NCBI GenBank assembly: GCA_949316235.1
Contig: OX438750.1
Coordinates: 2,618,501 to 2,682,500, forward strand
Length of the DNA stretch: 64,000 nucleotides
From: Oegoconia quadripuncta
Lineage: Eukaryota > Arthropoda > Insecta > Lepidoptera > Autostichidae
Reading direction: 5' to 3'
Part shown: piece by piece, positions 39,925 to 50,885 of the stretch
Position numbering within the stretch: the first letter of the stretch is position 1
Layout of the letters: each line of letters opens with the position of its first letter
Notes under the pieces: generated by a model
Database searches by the model: none
Told to the model about the DNA's origin: nothing
The model's input: only the letters and a program-made list of their open reading frames with translations
Translations under genes and position numbers: made by a program

Positions 39925-42900
39925 ATGTCGTGGATATACGAGAAGAAAAAGCCGGAACTGATTGAAGAATCCGAAAAAAGAAACCTGCCAACCGAAGGTT
40001 TGACCGTCGAGCAACTAAGGAAGAACCTAGCCGAGTACGTAAGAAAACCAGATACAGGGGAAGAATTCTCCGACGCCGAGGAACCGAGTTCGAAACCAAA
40101 CGTCACAGGTATTGTAAGCACCGTAAGTAACATGTCAAACGAACCGTCCACCCGGGATATAATCAACATAATCAGCAACTGTAACATTACGTTTAACACG
40201 TACAATGAGGCAGTGGAATTTATGGAAACCTTAGACGAACTGGTACATGCCAATGACCTGAAACCAGACAAACTTCTACAGCTTTTACCAAGATTCTTCC
40301 GAGGTAAAGCATTATTATGGTACAGAAATAACTATACAGCATGGCAGACGTGGGACGACTTCGTCTCAGATTTTAAGTTATATTATTTCCCAATAAATTA
40401 TGAAGAAAAACTGCTAGAAAGAATAATCGCCAAAAAACAGCATTACAAGCAATCTTTTGTAGAATTCGTGAACGAGATACAAACGCTAATGCGCCGCCAT
40501 GGTAAGCTAAAGGAGACCGAGAAACTCAACCGAATATCCGAAAATATGGACGCGAGATATAAATACTACATCAAACGACAGGAGTTCAACACACTCAGAG
40601 AACTGATACAACTAACAAGCGAGTATGAAAATATATCCAAGCAACGATACCAACAACAAAATCAAGAAAAAGTCAAACCAGAAGCACGTACGAGTAACCA
40701 AGCCCGATCAGACCGAAACAAAGACACACGCCAACCAGCAGACAGGTCAGATAATGCAAAGTATATTAGAAACTACGATCAGTCAAACTGCTGTTGGAAT
40801 TGCGGATGCCTAGGACACTCATCGAAAGAGTGCAGAAATAGAAAGGTAATCTTCTGTAGCAAATGCGGGAGAATTGGTGTACTTAGCAAAAATTGTTGTA
40901 GACCGACTACATCAGATGGCAAGCCGCAGAAGGCATACACAATAGAACAACAAACATCCAGAGATAATAGGATTTTTACCAAAGTATTAATCATGGGAAA
41001 ACCATACCACGCGCTATTAGACACAGGTTCTACGTGTTCATACATCACCGAAGACATCTTCAACACACATAAAGTAGACCTGCGAGAAGGACAGCGGGAA
41101 AAACAACTACAAACCGTAACAATGGCGAACGGAACAAAAGGGGTCGTCACAGACAAAGCGACAATGCAAGTAAAGATATACGACAAAAACATACAACACG
41201 AAATGCACGTGATGCCCGGGATACCACACGTAATTATAGGCATGGACATATTGAAAAGATTAGAAGGAATGAGTATCATTAGCTTACTGAGACCAACGCC
41301 CACAGAAGAAAACAAGGAAGAGATCGAGGAAAAACCCGAACAAGTACAACCCGAGACAGTATCAACAGAAGGTCAAGAAGAACTACAACTCTTCATCCAA
41401 AAACAATTTGAAATGTGCGAACGAACGCCAAAAGGAAACTCATGGCTAGAACACAGAATCAAGCTAAAACATACAGAACCAATCAAACAAAAATACTACC
41501 CACGAAACCCGAAACTACACGAAGAAATAGACAAACACGTAGACAAAATGCTGCAGGAGGGAATCATAGAAAAATCTAGTAGTCCTTACAGTTCCCCAAT
41601 AGTACTAGTGAAAAAGGACAACGGAGAGTACAGATTTTGCATCGATTTCAGAAAGATTAATGAGATATCCGAAAAAGACGCATATCCGTTACCACAGATA
41701 GACGATACCCTAGAGAAATTAAGAAACGCCAGTTTCTTCTCAAAGTTGGACCTCAAAAATGGGTATTGGAATGTAAAACTACACGAGAGCAGCAAACCCG
41801 CTACCGCTTTCACAGTTCCAGGTCGTGGACTGTACCAATTTAAAGTAATGCCGTTTGGGCTACATTCGAGCGGAGCGACGTTCCAAAGACTATTAGATAT
41901 GGTAATAGGACCAGAGATGGAGCCAAACGCCTATGTGTATTTAGACGACATAATAGTATGCAGCCGAAACTTCAAGGACCACCTGAAACACTTGGAAGAA
42001 ATTTTCAAGAGGATAAGAGAAGCTGGATTACAGATAAATAGGAAAAAATGCGAATTTTGTAAACCAGAAATAGAATACCTCGGTCACATAGTAACAAGAG
42101 ACGGTATTAAAATGAACAGAGACAAAATAGCCGCAATAATAGAACTGAAACCACCAAACACCATAAAAGGAGTCAGAAGATTAATAGGGATGACCTCGTG
42201 GTACAGAAAGTTCATACCTAAATACGCCGAAATCACAGCCCCTATAGTCGAGCTACTCAAAAAAGACAAGCAATTTAAATGGGGCCAACAACAAGAAAAA
42301 GCGTTCAACAATATAAAAGATATCCTCACAAAGAACCCAATACTAGTCAGAGCGGATTTTACAAAGAAATTCATTTTACAAACAGACGCGAGCGACACAG
42401 GTTTAGGATCGGTACTCATACAAGAACATAAGGGCATCGAAAAGCCGGTGATGTACGCGAGCAGATCACTGACGGCAGCGGAAACCCGATATACAACAAC
42501 AGAAAAAGAATGCTTAGCAGTTGTTTGGGGAATACGGAAAATGAGAGCTTTCCTCGAAGGATACTACTTCACAGTGATTACCGACCACCAAGCACTAAGG
42601 TGGCTGAACAATATAAAAAGCCCGTCAGGGAGAATAGCGCGGTGGGCGTTAGAACTCCAGCAATATGATTTCGACATCGTTTATAAAAGCGGGAAACAAA
42701 ACGTGATCGCCGACGAGCTGTCAAGAAACCCAATTTGCGCCATGTCCACGCAAAAAGAGGAATGGTACGAGAAAAAAACCGAAGAGGTAAAATGTAATCC
42801 ACACAATTACCCAGAGTACCGGATTAGGAACGGGAGACTATACAAAAAAATCATAAACCCATCATACGGAACCCGGATAGACCCGGAAACGGAATGGAAG

Positions 42901-43953
42901 TTGTGCATCTCGAACGAAGAAAAACAACAAATTCTACAGGAAAACCACGACGCCCCGAATGCAGGCCATATGGGAACAACAAAAACACTGTCTCGAATCG
43001 CGCAAAGATATTACTGGCCGGGAATGTTTAGAGACGTGGCCACATACGTAAAACAATGCATGGCGTGCCAGACGCATAAACCAACACAAGAAAAGAGACC
43101 AGGACTAATGCATATTAAAAATGCAAAAGAACCGTGGGAAATTATAACGACGGACCTCATAGGTCCGTTACCAAGATCATCTAAAGGATATAATTGGATA
43201 ATAGTATTCCACGATAAATTCACAAAGTGGACAGAAATTAAACCTTTAAGAACAGCGACCTCAAACACAATAATAAAGGCCATGAAGGAATGCATAATAA
43301 TGAAGTATGGATGCCCCAAAATACTATTAAGCGACAATGGCAGACAATATACGAGTAGAGCATTCGAGGCTGAACTGGAAAAATACGGCATTGAGCACAG
43401 GCTGACAGCCCCATACACCCCACAAAGTAATCCCACCGAAAGAGTAAACCGGACACTCGAAACAATGATATCCACATTTATCACAAATAACCACAAGAGA
43501 TGGGATGAGTACCTACCCGAATTTAACTTCGCATTAAATACCTCGAAACACGAATCAACAAGATATACACCAGCTTTTCTACTATTCGGCAAAGAATTGA
43601 GAATACCGGGCGATAAAAACCAATTTCCGACACCCTCCCTAAAAGAAAAACAAAAAATTAACGAAATATATGAAATCGTCAAGAGAAATCAACAGTCCGC
43701 ATCCACCAGTCAAAAACAACATTACGATAAGAATAAAAGAGAATGGAGGCCAGACGTGGACAGTTTGGTACTCAAAAGAGAATACCCTTTATCCGACGCA
43801 AATAAAAGTTTCTGCGCAAAATTAGCACCTAAATACTCCGGCCCATACAAAATAATAGGCAGGAAGTCACCGGTAATATTTATATTACAAAGTACGGAAC
43901 CCCCCCGGAAAACATACACCGTACATATAAAAGACATCAAAAAATATAATTAA
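39925..43953 (+). CDS. Ty3/gypsy gag-pol polyprotein, 1342 codons, single frame
   Basis: Unbroken. Gag-like capsid at ~60-250; first zinc knuckle CWNCGCLGHSSKEC (CX2CX4HX4C, ~289-302); a second, CSKCGRIGVLSKNC (~310-323), has Val in place of the His. Aspartic protease LLDTGSTCSY at ~365. Reverse transcriptase ~500-700 with YVYLDDIIV (~670). RNase H with LQTDASDTGLG (~819). Integrase: HHCC zinc domain (H...H in AGHMGTTKTL, C-x2-C in CMACQTHK), then DDE residues in TTDLIGPL (~1076), LSDNGRQY (~1136) and NPTERVNRT (~1170). The pol order PR-RT-RH-IN defines Ty3/gypsy (Metaviridae). Gag and pol share one frame, so no frameshift is needed. The adenine-rich coding strand differs from the host exons. 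The start is the first ATG after the repeat array (MSWIYEKKKP). Confidence 0.96.
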   Translation: MSWIYEKKKPELIEESEKRNLPTEGLTVEQLRKNLAEYVRKPDTGEEFSDAEEPSSKPNVTGIVSTVSNMSNEPSTRDIINIISNCNITFNTYNEAVEFMETLDELVHANDLKPDKLLQLLPRFFRGKALLWYRNNYTAWQTWDDFVSDFKLYYFPINYEEKLLERIIAKKQHYKQSFVEFVNEIQTLMRRHGKLKETEKLNRISENMDARYKYYIKRQEFNTLRELIQLTSEYENISKQRYQQQNQEKVKPEARTSNQARSDRNKDTRQPADRSDNAKYIRNYDQSNCCWNCGCLGHSSKECRNRKVIFCSKCGRIGVLSKNCCRPTTSDGKPQKAYTIEQQTSRDNRIFTKVLIMGKPYHALLDTGSTCSYITEDIFNTHKVDLREGQREKQLQTVTMANGTKGVVTDKATMQVKIYDKNIQHEMHVMPGIPHVIIGMDILKRLEGMSIISLLRPTPTEENKEEIEEKPEQVQPETVSTEGQEELQLFIQKQFEMCERTPKGNSWLEHRIKLKHTEPIKQKYYPRNPKLHEEIDKHVDKMLQEGIIEKSSSPYSSPIVLVKKDNGEYRFCIDFRKINEISEKDAYPLPQIDDTLEKLRNASFFSKLDLKNGYWNVKLHESSKPATAFTVPGRGLYQFKVMPFGLHSSGATFQRLLDMVIGPEMEPNAYVYLDDIIVCSRNFKDHLKHLEEIFKRIREAGLQINRKKCEFCKPEIEYLGHIVTRDGIKMNRDKIAAIIELKPPNTIKGVRRLIGMTSWYRKFIPKYAEITAPIVELLKKDKQFKWGQQQEKAFNNIKDILTKNPILVRADFTKKFILQTDASDTGLGSVLIQEHKGIEKPVMYASRSLTAAETRYTTTEKECLAVVWGIRKMRAFLEGYYFTVITDHQALRWLNNIKSPSGRIARWALELQQYDFDIVYKSGKQNVIADELSRNPICAMSTQKEEWYEKKTEEVKCNPHNYPEYRIRNGRLYKKIINPSYGTRIDPETEWKLCISNEEKQQILQENHDAPNAGHMGTTKTLSRIAQRYYWPGMFRDVATYVKQCMACQTHKPTQEKRPGLMHIKNAKEPWEIITTDLIGPLPRSSKGYNWIIVFHDKFTKWTEIKPLRTATSNTIIKAMKECIIMKYGCPKILLSDNGRQYTSRAFEAELEKYGIEHRLTAPYTPQSNPTERVNRTLETMISTFITNNHKRWDEYLPEFNFALNTSKHESTRYTPAFLLFGKELRIPGDKNQFPTPSLKEKQKINEIYEIVKRNQQSASTSQKQHYDKNKREWRPDVDSLVLKREYPLSDANKSFCAKLAPKYSGPYKIIGRKSPVIFILQSTEPPRKTYTVHIKDIKKYN

Positions 43954-43956
43954 CGA

Positions 43957-45503
43957 CAGGACGCCGTGAGGGACCTACACAAGATACGCCGATAAACCAA
44001 TCTTTAAGATATACTACAAAATGTAGGTACCTACACGCCGTTACATAAAAAAAAAAAAAAAAGAAAAAAAAACATGAGGAATGACCCGGACTAAGCTTAA
44101 TAACCACTAGTAAACACCTTTCACGTTAACACGAAAGGAAAACGCATAATGTATAACATCACTACCGTTAAAAATATTTTATACCGAAGCAGTAACAAAT
44201 ACATTCCTAGTTATTTAATTGTGAGATTTAGGACAGAAAAGTCATCAATCCACAGTAGATAGGCAGAATTAGCTAATCTCAGGAAACATTTAAAGTTCAA
44301 ATTGACCATTTAGAATATATATATACATATAGATGTATTTTTTTCCGTGTAAATAATACCGAGCATACTGTAAGAATAAACAGAATGCTACCTATATTAT
44401 TATAATATATAATTAGTAGATATATTGTAGTATGAATAATGAGAACGGAGGGATAACGATTACCGAATATTGAAAGAAAATTAAGAATAATAGAATAAGT
44501 CACTCAAAAATCTTCTCAAAATACCGAGATTCCAGAACCGACACAATCGGTTCAAAAACCACCGACATCTACCGAGTAGGCATGCATAAGCAATATTTCG
44601 CGTAAATATTCGACTCATATGCAGGAGTACCTACCTACAGGCCTATGGCACAGTAGGCAGGCAGATGTAAACAGGTCCGTCCGTCCCGACATTCGAACGC
44701 GAGACCGACCGACTACGATTACGTACACCGGACCCAACTAGTAAATAAAGAACATAAGTACGTATAAATCGCCAGCCGCCGTGAACGGCGGCGCACATAT
44801 TAGTTCGGATGACCGTAGGTATGCACAGTAATCACTAAGAGTATAATAACATAGATTCGACAACTCGTAAGTTAGACATTACTCGAATATGTAAGTACCT
44901 AAAATTATCTTTTTACAAAGTGAAATTTAACCTGAGCGATCGATAATTGTAACTGGTTAAGTTCAACAATTACTTCGATATGATTGTATACGTTGCACTA
45001 CCTACACATGGTCAAGGTAATGCATAACGAAACTAGTATATTTAAGCCTACCTACGAATCTCAATATATCACGACATACATAAAAGGGCATTATACTTGT
45101 TATAGTAAGTTATCGTAATTAAAGAAAATAAATAGGAACGAAAGTACCAGAGACGTACTCAAGGGACCGGACTCGAGAATAAGGAATCTCCCCGGTTACA
45201 AATAGTATAATCCCACAATGTTAACCGAATAAAATAAGTTAGTTCGATATTCCGCACACCACTACATGGATAAACGCCTTATATAAAGTATAGCAAGATA
45301 AGAGAACGTTGTAACAAGCAGAAATTAGATAGAAATTTCCGAGTATAAGTACAGTAAACGGAACAGAAATTACACGTTCTGTTATTCAGAATAGGGAACC
45401 GAAACATAGGATTACACAACAGCCGCACGACAGGTACCGAGTAACGTTTGTTTTTATTCTGTATCACAGGTAAACTGGTGATTTTTCCTGCGGAAAAATC
45501 TTC
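43957..45503 (+). other. Long 3' noncoding region of the gypsy element
   Basis: About 1.55 kb between the pol stop and the polypurine tract, with A-rich composition but no ORF above ~70 codons on the sense strand. This is where an env gene would lie in an errantivirus-like element; none is visible, and I see no degraded membrane protein either. Confidence 0.7.
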
Positions 45504-45519
45504 AGAGGAGAGAGGGGAA
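45504..45519 (+). promoter_or_regulatory. Polypurine tract
   Basis: AGAGGAGAGAGGGGAA directly abuts the TG of the right LTR; it would prime plus-strand DNA synthesis. Confidence 0.85.
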
Positions 45520-46461
45520 TGTGACGAAGCGCGCTCCACCCGGACCGCATCTTCATCCCACGGGAAAAGCGGTCGGCAAGATCAAGGAAGAATCGCTTCG
45601 TACTTAGGCGCGCCCCCCACCTCGAACCGCAGAGCCGCATCGTATGACTAGTGACGTCGGCGCGTACCCCCCACCTCATACCTCATACCTCGTACCTCCG
45701 CGTTTGATATAAAAGCTGGGCTGCCATCCGCTCACGGCACTCGTGTTAGCGCTCTCGATTGGGAAGGTTGACACGAGTGCCCAAACTCCTCCTTGGCGAT
45801 ACCTGGGCGAATATCCAGGTCGCGAAGGCTTCCTCACCCCTCCGATCACCCCTTGGCGTTACCTGGGCGTATATCCAGGACGCGAAGGATCCGTACCTCC
45901 GAACCCCCCTTGGCGTCACCTGGGCGTATATCCAGGACGCGAAGGCTCCGAACCCCTCTTGGCGTTCCCTGGGCGTATATCCAGGACGCGAAGGCCCCGT
46001 AACCCCCTTGGCGCTACCTGGGCGGATTTCCAGGGCGCGAAGGATTCCCGACTACCCCTAGGCGATACCTGGGCGGATTTCCAGGGCGTGTAGGTTTCCC
46101 GCCGTAGATATCTGACCCATAACCCCGCGCCCCCAGCTTAGCGTAGACCCTAGCGTACGTTGCGTAAACGATATTTAGATTTAGCGTCTACCCTCCGTTC
46201 TAATTGCGTAGTAATTAATCCGTCTTTAACCTGCCATTGTGCGTGTGCGATAAGTGCAAGACCTAAGTACACAATATTGGTAACTGATAATAAACCTAGC
46301 TTTGTGTGTCATACGTAGTGTGTTTCTATTGGCCAGATCCCTCTAGACATTCACCTACCAGTAGGATACTCACCCTCTTCAGCACCTTCAGTGCAAGAGG
46401 ACGTCTCTCTCGTGCTCACGCAGGGCCTTGGTCACTACCACGACCAAAACCCTACGTTTCA
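45520..46461 (+). repeat. 3' LTR (942 bp)
   Basis: Same length and, by eye, the same sequence as the 5' LTR. Followed by GATT (46462-46465). Confidence 0.96.
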
Positions 46462-46535
46462 GATTAGCTGTTCATTCATTCACGATTCAGTCAATCATAA
46501 AAAAAAAACTAATTAAATCATTATAGTGATCTAGC

Positions 46536-46880
46536 CTTAGATTAATGATTGGTCTCCGCGCCGCTACGACTAGATACCGTCGGCGTACTCGGAAAATGCG
46601 GCAACAAATACTACGCCGTATTCGGCGTACCCGCGCAGTCACGCCACAAGTTCAAATTTCAAATTTTGGTTTAAGACTGAAGCAAAATGCCGGTTTGCGT
46701 AGTCAAACTATGTAATAACAATACTACAAAAAACAAGAAAGATACTGGCATCACATACCATCAGTAAGTACTGTATAAATGTACACACTACAATATTGAG
46801 TTGCCGCATTCAGGAACCTGTTTTTTCTTCATAGTGCGGTATCTAGTCGTAGCGGCGCGGAGACCAATCATTAATCTAAG
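46536..46880 (+). mobile_element. P-element-like MITE, copy 2, perfect 8-bp TSD
   Basis: 345 bp, ends CTTAGATTAATGATTGGTC and its complement. GATCTAGC lies at both sides (46528-46535 and 46881-46888), exact. A handful of differences from copy 1 (7139-7484). Confidence 0.82.
46687..46763 (+). pseudogene. THAP first-exon fragment in copy 2
   Basis: The same 77-base exon as at 7291-7367, MPVCVVKLCNNN... to GITYH, with the GTAAGT donor kept at 46764. Conservation of start, Cys pair and donor in both copies shows the fragment was present in the MITE before it spread. Confidence 0.68.
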
Positions 46881-47052
46881 GATCTAGCTAATTTCAAGAG
46901 TGCCTATTTACTCTTTGTATCTATCTATACGGTACACAAAGTGAATGCGATGCGACAACAACGTTTACAAATTTCCTAACACTATTGGGGGAGTTCCCAT
47001 TTTAACACAGTAGGTATGTAATATTTTTAGGCCCGTATATTCAGTGTGCGAA

Positions 47053-47997
47053 GTGTAAGTTTTGTCTCGTTTTTAACTTTACCATCGGTTCACTCCGCAG
47101 TTTAGGTATGAAGCTACTAGTACAACGGGCGGCCCGCTTGCCTGGGTAATTCAGTGGGGCTGCCGCGCGCCGGCTGAGTTGCGCTTGCGTGTTTATTTCG
47201 TTCACTCACGCACGCGCCGCCGCCCGCGTCGTCGTCCGTTTGTCGCTGAGTTAATATATTTACATTTTAATTAAAACGAAAGCACACCAATATTGCATTG
47301 TATTCGGCTGCTTAAATAACAAATAATAGGTACTTTACAGATGGTAAGAAATGTATGTATTTCTTATTATAACACTACATTAAAGCTAAACAATTTACAA
47401 TAGATAGATACCTAAATGATTTTCTTAATATTATCATTCTAATTTATTTTACTTTGCTTGTACCACAGGCTTGTACAACTATTATATTATTTATTCGGTG
47501 CTGTTACGTAGTAACTAGTATCTAATCTGTGGTAGTAGGTTATTAGTTTAGGCACTAGGGAGGAACATCAAAACTACATAACATACCTACATACGTAGAC
47601 TGCTAAAATCATAACCCTTCCTTTTGGTAGTACCGAAAAAGAGACAACCCTACTGTTACACGTGCCGCGTCATAAGAGATAGATTTACGCGATAGAAAGG
47701 GACGGACAATGTAGGTGTTTAAAAATTTTATTTGGTAGCGCTGTGCGAACTGAATTGCACTATATTGCGTAGCGCAAGAGTCGCCATTTCTTTAAATGTC
47801 TTTGCGGAGTGATGCTTCTGTACGTTAGTACTATTACCTATTCTGTGCCATCGCGTTCGCGTTTACGAAAAAAGTGCCTATGAAAAAAATCGTTTTGCAA
47901 ACTATCCGCTAGAGGCGCTGCACATTTGTCCATACAAATCTTCACGTAAACGTGAACGCGGTAGTTAAAGTTAAGTCGAAACAAAACTTACACTCCG
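47053..47997. mobile_element. ~945-bp element, AGTGTAAGTTTTG ends
   Basis: TGTAAGTTTTGTCTCG at the left and CGAAACAAAACTTACA at the right, with further inverted matches (TTTTTAACTTTACC / GGTAGTTAAAGTTAA) and subterminal GCGTTTACG / CGTAAACG pairs. The interior has a GC-rich block (47145-47250) and a short frame with YCIVFGCLNNK at 47279-47326 that looks like the first residues of a THAP zinc finger. The 182-bp element at 5969-6150 is a deleted relative. Confidence 0.6.
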
Positions 47998-48057
47998 CCC
48001 TCAGGATGTTATGAGCATAGTTAGAAAGAGATGCCGCTATATAAGTTACTCCCACAG

Positions 48058-48177
48058 CTCGGTTTGATGTCCGCCTGGCTAGCTACCACCATCTTATCTA
48101 AATCTGCCAAGCAGCAAAGTTAATAGCGTTGTTGTGTTCCGGTTGTCAGAGATAAGATAGCCAGTAACCTAAATGTA
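48058..48177 (+). repeat. SINE-B fragment
   Basis: Middle of the family from CTCGGTTTGATGTCCGCC to AGATAAGATAGCCAGT. No head or tail. Confidence 0.75.
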
Positions 48178-48371
48178 TCAAATAAATATTTTGTATTATC
48201 TTTATTGTACACAAAATTGTTACAGAGATATGCATTGTATATTAAATGTGCAAAGGCGAGCTTAACTCCATAGAGTTTTCTACCAGTAAACCTTAGAGAT
48301 ACATAGTGTTTATTAGATTGGGCAGAAAATAGTGTACACAACATTTGAAAATTTATGTACTTATATGTATA

Positions 48372-48599
48372 CAGTTCTCGAGGCGTAAGCTCAGCTTTGC
48401 ATTTGTGTGAGTGACGTCAAGCTGCTAGCGGTACAAGAGGTGAAGTGCGGCATGTGCGCGGCAGGGAAGCGACGCGCAGCGGACACGCCGCGCCTCAGGC
48501 CGCGTTTAAACAATGCGCGGGACGCGCTGCGCCACAAGCCGTATCTCTATCTGTGTGCACTCACACAAATGCAAAGCTGATCTTACGCCTCGAGAACTG
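48372..48599. mobile_element. Foldback MITE with GC-rich core, TA target
   Basis: 44-base arms CAGTTCTCGAGGCGTAAGCT... / ...CTTACGCCTCGAGAACTG with one mismatch, flanked by TA. The ~140-base core is strongly GC-rich (GCGGCAGGGAAGCGACGCGC). Confidence 0.85.
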
Positions 48600-48603
48600 T
48601 ATG

Positions 48604-49645
48604 TGATATTTATTTATTTATATTATTTATAGTTTACTAATAATCACGTGTAATTTTATAACTAAGTGTATTTCTGTATTCTAGTAGTGTATGTATGTAA
48701 ATAACATATTATATTATATTATATACCTATATGTATAGTATATTTTGTCCTTCCATAACTGCACTTTTTGTTCACCGTTCCGCACAATGCTCTAACCCCA
48801 CTGAGGTTGGCTGGAAGAGATCTCTATTAGAGATAAGCTCACCTTTGTACAATATTATAAATTATAAATGTACAATGTACAAGTACAATGTTATAAAAAA
48901 TAATATATTTTGAGATAATACTTAATACTAAAACATAATAATGCAGGTTCCAGCTCAGCATAATGCTGTGGCATGAACCACATAGTAATATGAGTATATA
49001 AATCCTGTAGCACAGCGCTGCTTTTCAGCTGGCACCTTTGTGGGATGTTAGGCGCTCATAGAATAATTAAAAAAAAAACAAATACATTAAAATAATCTAC
49101 TCCACATATTGTAGATAATTAACATATTCCAGAAAACATATTTAGGAAGAAGTCGATGTTACCAGTCGATGGCAACAACATCAAATTTTTGTGGTCCCAG
49201 AACACGGCCAAGGCGGCTACGCGTCTGGCGTTTTCTGAGGCATCGCAGAGATTATAATATGTGAACTTACTTACCTTCGTGGTTGCATATTACACTTCAA
49301 GACGTATAACTCAGTATGTATATCAAATAGTACTAATTTATGATCCAACTAAATTATCCGTGAATAGATAAAGATGAGATAATAAAAAGATAACAGCAGA
49401 ATATTATAAAGTCAAAAGATCTACAATGATGATACAATTTTCGTTGTCCTGATTTGGAATAACAAATAAATAATTAAATAAATTATGGGGGAGGTCAATG
49501 GTCTGCAGTGGACGTCCTCTGCCTGAGAGGTCGATGATGAAATAAACTATGGGAGCCTGGTCATCGGACACGCAGAAGTTCCTCCATGATTCTTGGTACT
49601 GGCCTCTGTGATCTTCGGGCTGACGCATACGCCACTCAATATCTT
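48604..49645. other. No gene supported
   Basis: AT-rich. A minus-strand frame at 49404-49628 (MRQPEDHRGQYQESWRNFC...) and a donor-like AACCACGAAG-GTAAGT on the minus strand at ~49275 are the only hints of coding sequence; I cannot link them to a family. Confidence 0.4.
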
Positions 49646-49649
49646 AGGC

Positions 49650-49979
49650 CCGTATTAATAAACCGTTCTCAAGATTGAGAACAGTCTTGTGACCGGTCTC
49701 AAGTAAACGTGTTGATTAATAAACCTAACTTGAGACCTGAAAAGCACGTGCATACTCAAGCAGTACTCACTTGAGAGGTGCGCATATTAATAAACGAAAC
49801 TCAAGACTATCATTCATTCGCCGCTGAGGCGAATACTTGAGAAGTGATCTCAGCTGAGTAGACCTCAAGATTGGTTTATAAATTAGCATGGAGCTTGAGA
49901 TATCGTCAACTGCTTAAAACTCATCTCAGTTGATACAGCCTCAAGACTTGTATTGAGATTGACTTATTATTACGGGCTT
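49650..49979. mobile_element. CCCGTATTAATAAA-family MITE, full copy
   Basis: About 330 bp, starts GGCCCGTATTAATAAACCG and ends CTTATTATTACGGGC; repeated CTCAAG/CTTGAG words through the middle. TTA occurs at both sides, suggesting a 3-bp target of PIF/Harbinger type. Inverted copy at 50886-51205. Confidence 0.65.
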
Positions 49980-49992
49980 TAATCTAGTTGTT

Positions 49993-49996
<4 letters not shown>

Positions 49997-50023
<27 letters not shown>

Positions 50024-50024
50024 A
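49997..50024. repeat. (GATA)n microsatellite
   Basis: Seven perfect GATA units. Confidence 0.9.
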
Positions 50025-50110
50025 AAGTTTTTAGCGAGGCAACGCAGCCAGTGTGTTAGGCCTTTATCCTAAGCGGCGTTTCGATGACGTTTCCGTGCTT
50101 TAGTTTTAAT

Positions 50111-50310
50111 CGCCTCCGTGGCCCGATGTAAACAACATTATGATTTACGAATCAGAGGTCGCGGATTTGATCCCCAGCAGGGTACATGTTTAGTACTCGG
50201 TTTGGTTGGTGGTAGGGCATTTTAAATGTCCGCCTGGCTAGCTACCACCATATAATCTAGGTCTGCCGCGTCACAGCAATGTTAATAGCATTGTTGTTGC
50301 GGTTGTCAGA
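50111..50310 (+). repeat. SINE-B copy, 3' truncated
   Basis: tRNA-like head with A box (CGTGGCCCGATGTAAAC) and B box (GCGGATTTGATCCCC), body to GGTTGTCAGAGAATAA. Confidence 0.8.
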
Positions 50311-50885
50311 GAATAATAAGATATCAATTTGAAATAAATGTTAAAACTCAATTTGTACGTTACTCCAGCCGGAACTGTTTTTATCAAAAATTAAAACACC
50401 ATATCAAATAATTAAATACCAAATTTTAAAATCCGCTTAGGTACCAATTACAGAAGCTGTATATCTAATTATCTGTTGCACTTAGATGACGATTTTCGAC
50501 ATTTTCTGGCTGGGGTAACGCACACGATTATAAACCTCCCTCAAAGAATGCCAGAGATCGGTTGGAAGTGCTGCATCCAGCATTTTCCCGGTCGCCTGTC
50601 CATCTTATGAGTGGACGTCCTACGCTGTGCATGCTGGTGCGTGGTCTCTCGTGAACTTTAATGCTCCACAGGCCATCAGTACTTTAAGCTATGTGAGCTG
50701 CTCACTGTCACCTTACTATCACTACTAAGGATGTTAGAAATAATGGACAAGATTTCAATAAATGTTTATTTATTAATCATACAAATTACATGTAAAATAT
50801 AAGTATATTTCTACGAAACTTTTAGTGAACTAATTAAAATTAAATCGGATCCCAAAAAGGAGGAAGTGGAGTCCCAAGAAGACTA
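50311..50885. other. No gene seen
   Basis: AT-rich flanks around a GC-richer section (50560-50660, GGACGTCCTACGCTGTGCAT) that could be an old LINE scrap; no frame is convincing. Confidence 0.45.

Larger units (their letters stand above)
38514..46461 (+). mobile_element. Complete Ty3/gypsy LTR retrotransposon, 7948 bp, GATT TSD
   Basis: Two 942-bp LTRs (38514-39455, 45520-46461), primer binding site right after the left LTR, polypurine tract right before the right LTR, one gag-pol frame, and GATT directly at both outer sides (38510-38513 and 46462-46465). I saw no LTR difference by eye, and the LTR-internal frames translate identically. That implies a very recent insertion. No env frame is present. 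Confidence 0.96.

Noticed and set aside
40779..43940. Minus-strand ORFs inside the gypsy element
   Set aside because: Antisense of an A-rich gag-pol frame, which is poor in minus-strand stops; no motifs.
43957..45503. env gene of the gypsy element
   Set aside because: No sense ORF above ~70 codons, no signal peptide or fusion-protein-like stretch was seen.
49404..49628. MRQPEDHRGQYQESWRNFC ORF as a host exon
   Set aside because: No acceptor or donor fits it, and part of it overlaps a sequence resembling the 3' end of RTE LINEs read backwards (GTGGACGTCCTC). Left unassigned.
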